The notes under the pieces are model-generated. The model ran no database searches and was not told where the DNA came from. It saw only the letters and a list, made by a program, of their open reading frames with translations. This document shows, in pieces, positions 8,844 through 16,569 of a stretch of 35,630 bases of DNA; position 1 is the stretch's first letter, and the number at the start of each line of letters is the position of its first letter. Both the position numbers and the translations under genes were made by a program. The stretch is from Bacillota bacterium (GTDB taxonomy: Bacteria > Bacillota > Limnochordia > Darwinibacteriales > DTU012): contig JAAYNP010000037.1 in assembly GCA_012520795.1 (NCBI GenBank), positions 1-35,630 of the forward strand, read 5' to 3'.

Positions 8844-9308
8844 GTGCAGGTATCATCGGAGCAATTGCTCGCAATTGAACAGATTGTCAATAAATACCGT
8901 GATTTCTCAGGAGCAGCGATTCCGATTTTGCAAGAGATTCAAAACCAATTGGGCTATGTATCACCGCAGTTTATTGACAAGGTATCCGAATTGACTGAGA
9001 TCCCAGCCAGCGAGCTGTACGGTATAGTCACGTTTTATTCTCAATTCAGGCTCGAACCAATTGGCGAGCACCATATTCAGATCTGCCACGGCACTGCCTG
9101 CCATTTGGCGGGGGCAGATAAAATCATCGAGGCGTTTGAGTCCTCCACAGGCACGAAATGCGGCGCTACCAGCAAGGATGGTAAGTTCACACTGGACAAG
9201 GTGGCTTGTATCGGCTGCTGCAGCCTGGCTCCTGTGATCAGTGTCAACGGCAAGATCTACGGCAGAATGACTGCAGAGAAGGCACAAAAACTAGTCCGCG
9301 AATTATAA
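8844..9308 (+). CDS. NuoE-like [2Fe-2S] thioredoxin-fold subunit
   Basis: A 154-residue protein matching the 24-kDa NuoE / HydC / HndA family, which carries one [2Fe-2S] cluster and passes electrons to or from the flavin subunit. The ligands are visible: Cys81 and Cys86 (CHGTAC), then Cys122 and Cys126 (CIGCC) followed by SLAPVISVNGKIYGRMT. The N-terminal helical domain (PILQEIQNQLGYVS) and YGIVTFYSQF are typical. The GTG at 8844 lies 8 bases after AAAGGAG; the longer open frame upstream overlaps the cyclotransferase gene and is not coding. It is the first gene of a three-gene unit, 13 bases before the flavoprotein start. Confidence 0.92.
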   Translation: MQVSSEQLLAIEQIVNKYRDFSGAAIPILQEIQNQLGYVSPQFIDKVSELTEIPASELYGIVTFYSQFRLEPIGEHHIQICHGTACHLAGADKIIEAFESSTGTKCGATSKDGKFTLDKVACIGCCSLAPVISVNGKIYGRMTAEKAQKLVREL

Positions 9309-9321
9309 GGTGGTGACAGCC

Positions 9322-11145
9322 GTGGCAAATAAGCAGTATACAATCAAAGTCGGCTTGGCAAGCTGCGGTATTGCAGCCGGGGCCCAGCAGGTTTACGATG
9401 AGTTTCTCAGTAAGTTATCGCAGCAGGAAGCGGCTCTAGACGCAGCTCTCATTCTGACAGGATGTTTGGGGATGTGTTATTGCGAACCGCTTGTGGAAGT
9501 AAGTACAAAAGGACACGAGCGGTATTTATATGGCAATGTTGCCCCGGAAGATGTTGAGTTAATCATTAATCAGCACCTGTTCGGAGGTGAACCTGTCAAA
9601 GAGCTTCTGGTGTACGCTCCAAACCTGGATCCGGAGATGGACCGCTATATGGAAAAGCAGGTGCGGATCGCCCTGCAGAACTGCGGCGTTGTTAATCCGG
9701 AAGATATCGCCAGCTACATGGCTGCCGGCGGCTACCAAGGCCTGCAAAAGGCTCTGCGGCTTGGCTCCGAGGGAGTTATTGCCGAACTGAAGGCCTCTGG
9801 CTTGAGGGGCAGGGGCGGGGCTGGGTTTCCAACCCACTTGAAATGGTCTTTGACCCGCCAAGCCCCAGGCAGTGTCAAGTATGTGATCTGCAACGCCGAT
9901 GAGGGAGATCCCGGCGCCTTTATGGACCGGAGCATTTTGGAAAGCGATCCCCATTCGGTGATCGAAGGGATGCTGATCGCCGGTTACGCCATCGGCGCCG
10001 GCAAAGGTTACATTTACTGCCGTGCTGAATACCCGCTGGCGATCAAACGGCTGAAGCTCGCAATTGAGCAGGCCAAGGCCCACAAATTGCTGGGTGAAAG
10101 CATAATGGATAGCGGTTTTGCGTTTACCCTGGAGATCAGGGAGGGGGCCGGGGCCTTCGTCTGCGGGGAAGAGACAGCACTGATCATGTCCGTAGAAGGG
10201 AAAAGGGGAATGCCCCGTTTCCGCCCGCCTTATCCCAGTGAAAAGGGATTGTTTGACGCGCCGACGTCCATCAACAACGTGGAGACACTGGCCAATGTGC
10301 CCCGGATCCTCCAGTGCGGTGCCGCTGAGTACAGCAAATACGGCACTGAGAAGAGCAAGGGCACCAAGGTGTTTGCCCTTGCCGGGAAGGTCAGGCGGGG
10401 CGGACTGGTGGAGATCCCAATGGGCATGACCATAAATGAAATCGTCTTTGATATCGGCGGCGGCATTTCAACCGGCAAGCCGTTTAAAGCCATCCAGACA
10501 GGCGGTCCTTCAGGAGGATGCATCCCGGCAAGCCTGGGCGACACTCCCGTGGACTATGAAAGCCTCGATCGGATCGGAGCGATCATGGGCTCCGGCGGCC
10601 TTTTGGTCATGGATGAAGACACCTGCATGGTAGATGTGGCCAAATACTTCCTTACTTTCGCCCGGGGAGAGTCCTGCGGCAAATGCTCTTTCTGCCGGAT
10701 CGGTTCCGAGAAAATGCTGGAGATTTTGGAGCGGATTACCCAGGGCAGGGGCACTGAAGAGGATGTGGCTCTGATCAAAAATCTGGGCGAAGCGGTTAAA
10801 ACCGGTTCCATGTGCGGGTTGGGGCAGACCATGCCCAACCCGGTTTTGACAACTCTTAAGTATTTTGCCAATGAATATCAGGCGCATATCGCGGAAGAGT
10901 ACTGCCCGGCCAAGCAGTGCAAAGCACTCATTTCCTATGTTATTGATGCGGAGCTCTGCCGCGGCTGTTCCCTGTGTGAACGGGCCTGCCCGGCCAATGC
11001 CATCAGCGGCGAGCTGAGGAAACCCTACACGATCGATCCAGAGATCTGCATCCGCTGCGGCTTGTGCACCAGCACCTGCCGGTTCGATGCCATCCACGTG
11101 GAGAGCAAACCGAAGTCAAGCACAGTCATGGAGGTGGCACAGTAA
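9322..11145 (+). CDS. NuoF-like FMN/Fe-S NAD(P)H-oxidising subunit
   Basis: A 607-residue flavoprotein of the HydB/HndC/NuoF type. In order: an N-terminal thioredoxin-like [2Fe-2S] domain (residues ~8-85, Cys15 and TGCLGMCYC near 47-54); the FMN/NADH-binding region RGRGGAGFP (162-170) and CNADEGDPGAF (190-200); an SLBB domain; a [4Fe-4S] site ESCGKCSFCRIG (~448-459); and a C-terminal two-cluster ferredoxin domain (CRGCSLCERAC and CIRCGLCTSTC, ~548-590). The extra N- and C-terminal domains are characteristic of soluble, often electron-bifurcating hydrogenases and formate dehydrogenases rather than membrane Complex I. The GTG at 9322 follows GGTGG by 8 bases; GTGs at 9310 and 9313 overlap that site. 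The stop TAA shares a base with the next ATG, implying translational coupling. Confidence 0.92.
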   Translation: MANKQYTIKVGLASCGIAAGAQQVYDEFLSKLSQQEAALDAALILTGCLGMCYCEPLVEVSTKGHERYLYGNVAPEDVELIINQHLFGGEPVKELLVYAPNLDPEMDRYMEKQVRIALQNCGVVNPEDIASYMAAGGYQGLQKALRLGSEGVIAELKASGLRGRGGAGFPTHLKWSLTRQAPGSVKYVICNADEGDPGAFMDRSILESDPHSVIEGMLIAGYAIGAGKGYIYCRAEYPLAIKRLKLAIEQAKAHKLLGESIMDSGFAFTLEIREGAGAFVCGEETALIMSVEGKRGMPRFRPPYPSEKGLFDAPTSINNVETLANVPRILQCGAAEYSKYGTEKSKGTKVFALAGKVRRGGLVEIPMGMTINEIVFDIGGGISTGKPFKAIQTGGPSGGCIPASLGDTPVDYESLDRIGAIMGSGGLLVMDEDTCMVDVAKYFLTFARGESCGKCSFCRIGSEKMLEILERITQGRGTEEDVALIKNLGEAVKTGSMCGLGQTMPNPVLTTLKYFANEYQAHIAEEYCPAKQCKALISYVIDAELCRGCSLCERACPANAISGELRKPYTIDPEICIRCGLCTSTCRFDAIHVESKPKSSTVMEVAQ

Positions 11146-14100
11146 TGGCAGAAGTTAAGATTATAATCGACGGCACATCATACCTGGCGGCAGAGGGCGG
11201 AAACCTCCTTGCTGAAGCACTCGCTTTGGGAATAGACATCCCACACCTGTGCTACGATCCCCGTATTGAACCGTTTGGTGCCTGCCGCTTGTGTTTTGTG
11301 GAAGTACGAGGCCGCCCGGTGCCTGCCTGTTCTGTAAAGGTTGCCGAGGGGATGGAGGTTGTCACCAACAGTGCCCAGATCCTGCAGCTGCGGAAAATGG
11401 CGCTGGAGCTGTTAATGGCGGAACACTGCGGCGACTGCGTCGCGCCCTGCCAAAGCGCATGCCCTGCAGGAGTCGACATTCAAGGCTTTATTGCCCATAT
11501 TAATAACGAAGATTTTATCAGTGCGGCAAAACTGATCCGGGAACGGATGCCGCTGCCTTCAGTGTGCGGCCGTGTCTGCCCCCGTTTCTGCGAAGATGCC
11601 TGCCGCCGCAACCTGGTTGACCAGCCAGTGGACATCTGCGGCTTGAAGCGCTTTGCCGGCGATGCCTGGTTGGAAAAGCTCGGCGATCATACTGCTGAAG
11701 CCCAGCCTGATACTGGTTTTAAGGTGGCGGTCGTCGGCGGTGGGCCCGCAGGCCTTACCACAGCATATTACCTGGCTCTTGCCGGGCATCAGGTTACTTT
11801 GTATGATACCGGGCCGGAACTTGGCGGCATGCTCCGCTACGGCATTCCTGAATACCGGCTGCCAAAAGCAATCCTAGATCGGGAGATCAGTGTCATTGCC
11901 CGGCTCTGCAGCGAAGTGATCATCGGCAAAGAGCTCGGCCGGGATTTTACCCTTGATGAGCTTCAGGATAAATATGACGCGGTCTTTATCGGGATCGGCT
12001 GCCAGGAGGCCTCATTGCCCGGTTTTGAGAAACAGGATCTGCCGGGCGTTTACAGCGGCATAGGTTTCTTGAGGGATGTGGCCCTGGGCAAGCCGGTGGC
12101 TCTGGGCAAACGGGTCGCAGTGGTCGGCGGCGGCAATACGGCCATGGATGCGGCCCGGACCGCAGTCCGCCTTGGTGCTGAAGAGGTCAGCGTCATTTAC
12201 CGCCGTTCCCGGGAAGAAATGCCGGCACAGCCCATCGAAGTGGAAGAAGCCATGGAAGAAGGGGTCAAGTTCTTGTTTTTGACCAACCCCACAGGCTTTA
12301 TCGGTGAGGATCGTGTGGAGGCCCTGCAGTTGGTAAAAATGGAGCTGGGCCCTGCCGACAGTTCAGGCAGGCGCCGGCCTGTTGAAATTGAGGGCAGCGG
12401 TTTTACCATCCCCATCGACACAGTGATTCTGGCTCTGGGCCAAAAAGTGGATCAAGAACTCATTGCCAAGCTGGATGTCGACCAAACCAGGTGGGGTACC
12501 TTTACAGAATCACCGAAAGCCGGCGTGTTTGCCGCCGGAGATTGTGTGACCGGTGCTGCCACAGTGGTGGAGGCTATTGGCAGCGCCCGCAAAACCGCGC
12601 TGGAAATCGATGCGTACCTCACGGGCAAAGCGAAGGGCAAAGCGATCAGCTTTGCCATCAGCAGGGGCGATCTGGAAGAACTTGATCCGGCAGAGTTTGC
12701 CGGCAAGGCGAAGATAGCCCGGTCAATACCCAGGCATTTGAGTGCTGCCCAGCGCATCGACAATTTTACTGAATACTGCCTTGGTTATACAGCGGAGCAA
12801 GCCCGGGAAGAAGCCGAGCGCTGTTTGGCCTGCGGCTGCCTCGATGCTGAAACCTGCGGCCTGCGGAAGCTCGCCGATCAGTTCGAGGTGGAGCTGAAAG
12901 CCTTCAGCCCCACACCGAAACGCTACGAGCTTGACCAATCTCACCCGTTCATTCACCGCGATCCCAACAAGTGCATCCTGTGCGGCAGGTGCGTCCTTGC
13001 CTGCCGTGAACTTGCAGGCCATGGCGTGCTGGGCTTTGTCGATCGGGGTTTCGGCACAACTGTCCAGCCGTCGCTGGAGCGGCCCCTCATGGAGGTATGC
13101 CAGTCCTGCGGCTTATGCACTGCTGTTTGCCCCACGGCGGCGATCACCGTCAATTATCCGTGGGTTACACGGGGACCGTGGGAGGTGGAACGGAAGGTTG
13201 ACACCACCTGCCTCCAGTGTGATCTTGGCTGTGGGCTGGAGATTTCTCTCGTTGGCGATAAGATTGTCGGTGTCGGATCTGATCTGGCTCATCCCGTCAG
13301 CGGCGGTATTTTGTGCCAAAAAGGCTATTTCAACTACAGCTTCCTTTATGACGATCGGATTACGGAGCCGCTGGTTAAAACCGATGCCGGCCTGAAGCCT
13401 GCAGCATGGGGAGAAGCCGTTGGCCTGGCTGGAGATCGGCTGCAGCAGATTGGCGCCAAATATGGGCCTGACAGCATCGGGATCCTGGCGCCGCCGCGGC
13501 TGACCAATGAGGAGTACCGGCAGATCATGAGCTTGGCTGCGGGCTTGGGCACCAGTGTTGTCCGCAGTACCCTTGCGGGTTACCCGGATCTGGCTTCCCA
13601 TAGACCATCATTGGCAGCGATTGATGGAGCGGATCTCGTTATTGTGCTCAACACCGAACTGCGCCGGGATTACCTCCCTGTGGCAAGCAGGATCGATCGC
13701 CGGATCAAAAACGGCTGCACAGCTTTTGTCCTTGGTGAAGGCAGCGATGGGTTTACGGCAAGAGCCGCGTCCCATATCAAGCTGGATCAAGCAGAAATTG
13801 AAAAGCTTTTAGAGGCCCTTGCCGCTGGTTTGGAGATAAGCGCGGCGGAGATCAGGGCCTTAGTCGATGTCTATCTTGAAGCCAAAAACCCGGTCGTGAT
13901 CACAGCGGAAAACAGCTTGTCCCGTCAGGCACTGAGAAATCTCCATAAGCATGCCAAGTCCAGTGGGAAGGCTAAACTGATTGTGCTTCATGACCACGGC
14001 AACCTCTACGGGCAGCTGGCGGCCGGGATTCCAAAAGCAGAATTGGACTTTCAGGGAATCCGGGGCCTTGTGGTGATTGGAGACGATTTGACTCCCCTGG

Positions 14101-14396
14101 CCAAGGCCGGCGGCTTAGAGTTCGCAGTGGCTGTTACGCCCAACAAGGCGCCCGGACTGGAACACGCCGATGTTGTCCTGCCCGGATCCCATTTCCTGGA
14201 GACAAACGGGACGGCATTCAACCTTGAAGGAAGGCAGCAGAGCCTTACTGCCGTCAACCCGCCGCCGGGGGGAAAGGACACTCTGGAGGTACTGGGCCTC
14301 CTGGCCGGTACAAAAGGCCAGGGCCGGAAAACAGGCCGGCGGGAAGCGGAAAGGCGGAGGGCAGGCAACCCGCAAGAGGCGGCCGGCTTAAGCTAA
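11145..14396 (+). CDS. NuoG-like Fe-S subunit fused to a GltD-type FAD/NAD(P) oxidoreductase module
   Basis: A 1083-residue multidomain protein. Residues 1-75 are a NuoG-type [2Fe-2S] ferredoxin (Cys36, 47, 50, 62). Residues ~93-550 are a glutamate-synthase-beta/NfnB-like module: a Cys-rich helical domain (HCGDCVAPCQSACPAG, CGRVCPRFCEDACRR), an FAD site VAVVGGGPAG (~194), an NAD(P)H site VAVVGGGNTAMDAA (~324) and VFAAGDCVTGA. Next come two [4Fe-4S] sites (CILCGRCVLAC ~609, CQSCGLCTAVC ~651), the molybdopterin-type [4Fe-4S] motif CLQCDLGC (~688), and a molybdopterin-oxidoreductase-like domain ending as in NuoG. The Cys/Sec ligand of formate dehydrogenases is not seen where expected (near NEEYRQIMSLAAG...SVVRS), and no H-cluster motif is present. 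It therefore looks like an electron hub, not a molybdenum catalyst. The ATG overlaps the upstream stop. The extreme C-terminus is a basic low-complexity tail. Confidence 0.88.
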   Translation: MAEVKIIIDGTSYLAAEGGNLLAEALALGIDIPHLCYDPRIEPFGACRLCFVEVRGRPVPACSVKVAEGMEVVTNSAQILQLRKMALELLMAEHCGDCVAPCQSACPAGVDIQGFIAHINNEDFISAAKLIRERMPLPSVCGRVCPRFCEDACRRNLVDQPVDICGLKRFAGDAWLEKLGDHTAEAQPDTGFKVAVVGGGPAGLTTAYYLALAGHQVTLYDTGPELGGMLRYGIPEYRLPKAILDREISVIARLCSEVIIGKELGRDFTLDELQDKYDAVFIGIGCQEASLPGFEKQDLPGVYSGIGFLRDVALGKPVALGKRVAVVGGGNTAMDAARTAVRLGAEEVSVIYRRSREEMPAQPIEVEEAMEEGVKFLFLTNPTGFIGEDRVEALQLVKMELGPADSSGRRRPVEIEGSGFTIPIDTVILALGQKVDQELIAKLDVDQTRWGTFTESPKAGVFAAGDCVTGAATVVEAIGSARKTALEIDAYLTGKAKGKAISFAISRGDLEELDPAEFAGKAKIARSIPRHLSAAQRIDNFTEYCLGYTAEQAREEAERCLACGCLDAETCGLRKLADQFEVELKAFSPTPKRYELDQSHPFIHRDPNKCILCGRCVLACRELAGHGVLGFVDRGFGTTVQPSLERPLMEVCQSCGLCTAVCPTAAITVNYPWVTRGPWEVERKVDTTCLQCDLGCGLEISLVGDKIVGVGSDLAHPVSGGILCQKGYFNYSFLYDDRITEPLVKTDAGLKPAAWGEAVGLAGDRLQQIGAKYGPDSIGILAPPRLTNEEYRQIMSLAAGLGTSVVRSTLAGYPDLASHRPSLAAIDGADLVIVLNTELRRDYLPVASRIDRRIKNGCTAFVLGEGSDGFTARAASHIKLDQAEIEKLLEALAAGLEISAAEIRALVDVYLEAKNPVVITAENSLSRQALRNLHKHAKSSGKAKLIVLHDHGNLYGQLAAGIPKAELDFQGIRGLVVIGDDLTPLAKAGGLEFAVAVTPNKAPGLEHADVVLPGSHFLETNGTAFNLEGRQQSLTAVNPPPGGKDTLEVLGLLAGTKGQGRKTGRREAERRRAGNPQEAAGLS

Positions 14397-14418
14397 AGCA
14401 AAAGCAAAAGCAAAAGCA
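14395..14418. repeat. Tandem hexanucleotide repeat (AAAGCA x4)
   Basis: Four exact copies of AAAGCA begin inside the stop codon region of the NuoG-like gene and run into the spacer before its terminator. Such short arrays are prone to slippage. Copy-number change here would lie almost wholly outside the coding region. Confidence 0.85.
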
Positions 14419-14427
14419 GCATTACAG

Positions 14428-14469
14428 CTGACACTATTCCAGGCTAAAAGTGGGGCAGTGTCAGTTTTT
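14428..14469 (+). terminator. Rho-independent terminator of the nuo-like operon
   Basis: CTGACACT (14428-14435) pairs with AGTGTCAG (14457-14464) across a 21-base loop and is followed by TTTTT. It closes the three-gene redox operon and separates it from the arabinanase gene. Confidence 0.8.
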
Positions 14470-14511
14470 ATCTTAAAGGAAACTTGCCTTGAAGCACGAA
14501 TTGTATGTTTA

Positions 14512-14525
14512 GGAAAACGTTTCCG
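14512..14525. promoter_or_regulatory. LacI/CcpA-like operator (cre-like site)
   Basis: GGAAAACGTTTCCG matches the core of the cre/LacI-family consensus (TGNAANCGNTTNCA) at every specified base except the two outermost. It is a near-palindrome centred on CG, 50 bases upstream of the endo-arabinanase ATG, where a repressor could block transcription. A sugar-responsive LacI-type regulator or CcpA is plausible. Confidence 0.55.
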
Positions 14526-14575
14526 GCGAGGTATTCCCCAACAAGAGTCTCAATGGAGAGGAGTGGGCAATCCAA

Positions 14576-16084
14576 ATGCTGCGATCCATTTTTGCGAAAG
14601 CTTCAGCAGTACTGCTGCTCGTTTTCGTCAGTTTCATGGTTTTAGGCCTGGTTGGCTGCATCAGCGTTTTTTCCCAAGGCGGGGCAGAACCGGGCACCGG
14701 CGGTCCTGTCGCGCAGGATCCAATCCACCGGCCGCTTTTTACGAAAAATGCGTCCGTACACGACCCTTCGGTAATCCGAGTCGGTGATACATATTATGTC
14801 TTTGGCTCGCACCTGGCAGCTGCCAAAAGTGACAATTTGATGACATGGACTCAGATTTCCACCAACACCCGTCGAAATACGCTTATTTCCAATGTCTTTG
14901 AAGAGATGGAAGAAGCTCTGGAATGGGCCCAGACGAACACCTTTTGGGCGCCTGATGTAATCCAGCTGGAGGATGGGCGGTTTTATTTCTACTATTGTAC
15001 CTGTGAAGGATCCAAGCCGCTGTCCGCCTTGGGAGTGGCGGTTTCCGACAGCATCGAAGGGCCTTATGAGAATCTGGGTGTGTTTCTCAAATCCGGTATG
15101 AGCGGGATCAGCCCCGACGGCACACCGTATAACGCAAACCGCCATCCCAATGCCATTGACCCTCATGTATTCTTTGACGAAGACGGCCTGCTGTGGATGG
15201 TGTACGGGTCCTATTCCGGGGGCATCTTCATCTTGAGGATGGATCCGGAAACCGGGTTTCCCCTGCCGGGCCAAGGCTACGGCAAAAAGCTGATGGGAGG
15301 CAGGCACAGCCGGATCGAAGGGCCTTATATCCTTTACAGTCCCGACAGCGATTACTACTATCTCTTTGTTTCCTTTGGCGGTTTGGGATCAAACGACGGC
15401 TACAACATCCGGGTGGCCAGGTCGCAAAACCCCGATGGACCCTACCATGACGCCAAAGGGACCAACATGGAAATTGTGGTGGGAACAGGTTCGCTGTCCA
15501 ACGATTCCACAATTGCCCCCCATGGCGTGAAGCTGATGGGGAATTACCAGTTTGTGCATGTGGACGGTGAAATCCGGAACAAGAGCCGCGGCTACAAATC
15601 GCCAGGCCACAACTCCGCCTATTACGATCCCGATACCGGCAAGTATTTCGTATTCTTCCACACCCGCTTTGTCGGCAGCGGTGAGCACCATGAAGTGAGA
15701 GTACATCAGATGTTTATCAACGAGAACGGCTGGCCGGTGATCGCCCCGCACCGCTATGCCGGCGAGACCATCCGGGAGTATGCAAAGGAAGAGGTGGTTG
15801 GTTCATACAAGCTGATCAACCATGGAAAAGACGTATCAGGGGCAGTTAAAGAATCGGTAGTGGTTAAACTGGAGGAAAATGGGCAGGTGACCGGTGCCCG
15901 CATAGGCAGCTGGAGCCTTGACGGCCGCAATCTTGTCCTCACGATAGACGGAACAGCATACAAAGGCGTTTTCATCCGCCAGTGGGATGACGACAACACC
16001 GTGTGGCTGATGGCCTTTACCGCTTTGTCTGATGATGGCACTGCTGTTTGGGGCAGCAAAGTCGCCTGGCCTGACAATATCTAG
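14576..16084 (+). CDS. GH43 endo-alpha-1,5-L-arabinanase lipoprotein
   Basis: A 502-residue exported glycoside hydrolase expected to cut the alpha-1,5-arabinan side chains of pectin. A lipobox LGLVGC (Cys28) ends the signal peptide. The five-bladed beta-propeller shows the GH43 catalytic triad: Asp63 in HDPSVIRVGDTYYVFGSH (general base), Asp195 in NAIDPHVFFDEDG (pKa modulator) and Glu248 in SRIEGPYIL (general acid). FWAPDVIQLEDGRFYFYY, GHNSAYYDPDTGKYFVFFHTR and VRVHQMFINENGWPV are also typical of Abn2/AbnA-type enzymes. After residue ~405 a lipocalin-like C-terminal domain of the GH43_C type follows (VGSYKLINHG to WGSKVAW). The ATG lies 12 bases after AGGAG, a slightly long spacing. It is preceded by the terminator of the redox operon and a cre-like site, so it is probably separately and sugar-responsively regulated. 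Confidence 0.9.
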   Translation: MLRSIFAKASAVLLLVFVSFMVLGLVGCISVFSQGGAEPGTGGPVAQDPIHRPLFTKNASVHDPSVIRVGDTYYVFGSHLAAAKSDNLMTWTQISTNTRRNTLISNVFEEMEEALEWAQTNTFWAPDVIQLEDGRFYFYYCTCEGSKPLSALGVAVSDSIEGPYENLGVFLKSGMSGISPDGTPYNANRHPNAIDPHVFFDEDGLLWMVYGSYSGGIFILRMDPETGFPLPGQGYGKKLMGGRHSRIEGPYILYSPDSDYYYLFVSFGGLGSNDGYNIRVARSQNPDGPYHDAKGTNMEIVVGTGSLSNDSTIAPHGVKLMGNYQFVHVDGEIRNKSRGYKSPGHNSAYYDPDTGKYFVFFHTRFVGSGEHHEVRVHQMFINENGWPVIAPHRYAGETIREYAKEEVVGSYKLINHGKDVSGAVKESVVVKLEENGQVTGARIGSWSLDGRNLVLTIDGTAYKGVFIRQWDDDNTVWLMAFTALSDDGTAVWGSKVAWPDNI

Positions 16085-16175
16085 CCTGACATTTGGTTGG
16101 AGGAAATTGGCCATAAATCCAGAATAGATCACATTACACTTGACATAACTTGGATGTAGGAGAGGAGGAATAACC

Positions 16176-16520
16176 CTGTATCTACTCTTGGCCATTCTAG
16201 CCGATCCCGACCAAGTCCCCTACGTTCTGGAAGGGTTCTTGCAGGTGGGGATCGACAGGGCGACTATTGTGGACAGTATCGGCATGGCCCATTTAATGGC
16301 GGATCGGGTCCCGGTTTTTTCCAGCTTTGCTACATTAGGAGTGAGTGAGCGCTATAACCGCATGATCTTTGTACTGCTCAAGTCCAACGAACAGGTGGAC
16401 GGAGCGATCAATGTGATTCAACAAGTAGTAGGTGACCTGAGCCAGCCGAGGACAGGTGTGGTCTGCGTCATACCTGTTGAAAGGGCTTTGGGACTAGATG
16501 AAAAGCTGAACTCTGGATAA
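16176..16520 (+). CDS. Small PII-like protein
   Basis: 114 residues. The N-terminus (YLLLAILADPDQVPYVLEGF then VGIDRATIVDSIGMAH) and the C-terminus (INVIQQVVGDLSQPRTGVVCVIPVERALGL) follow the beta-alpha-beta ferredoxin-like pattern of PII and PII-like signalling proteins, which form trimers that bind nucleotides or small ligands. The classical PII T-loop tyrosine region is replaced by ADRVPVFSSFATLGVSERYNR, so it is not GlnB. The only good ribosome binding site (GGAGG, 16164-16168) lies 7 bases before an in-frame CTG at 16176; the first canonical start, TTG at 16188, is 19 bases away and would delete the first strand. The stop lies in the loop of the following terminator. No ligand or target is implied by the neighbours. 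Confidence 0.6.
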   Translation: MYLLLAILADPDQVPYVLEGFLQVGIDRATIVDSIGMAHLMADRVPVFSSFATLGVSERYNRMIFVLLKSNEQVDGAINVIQQVVGDLSQPRTGVVCVIPVERALGLDEKLNSG

Positions 16521-16536
16521 AGGAGTTCAGCTTTTT
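16501..16536. terminator. Bidirectional Rho-independent terminator
   Basis: AAAAGCTGAACTC pairs perfectly with GAGTTCAGCTTTT around a 9-base loop that contains the stop codon of the PII-like gene. Both strands read into a T-run, so it can also end the long minus-strand operon that stops at 16570. Confidence 0.9.
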
Positions 16537-16569
16537 CATTAAAAATACCAGTCTGTGAACGTTACTGCT

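Noticed and set aside
11145-14396. Calling the NuoG-like protein a formate dehydrogenase alpha subunit or an [FeFe] hydrogenase.
   Set aside because: The molybdopterin-type [4Fe-4S] motif is present, but no Cys or Sec ligand is seen at the expected position, the C-terminal molybdopterin dinucleotide-binding domain is absent, and none of the H-cluster cysteine motifs occur.
16140-16145. TTGACA upstream of the PII-like gene as a promoter -35.
   Set aside because: No -10-like sequence occurs at a usable distance; that position is the ribosome binding site.
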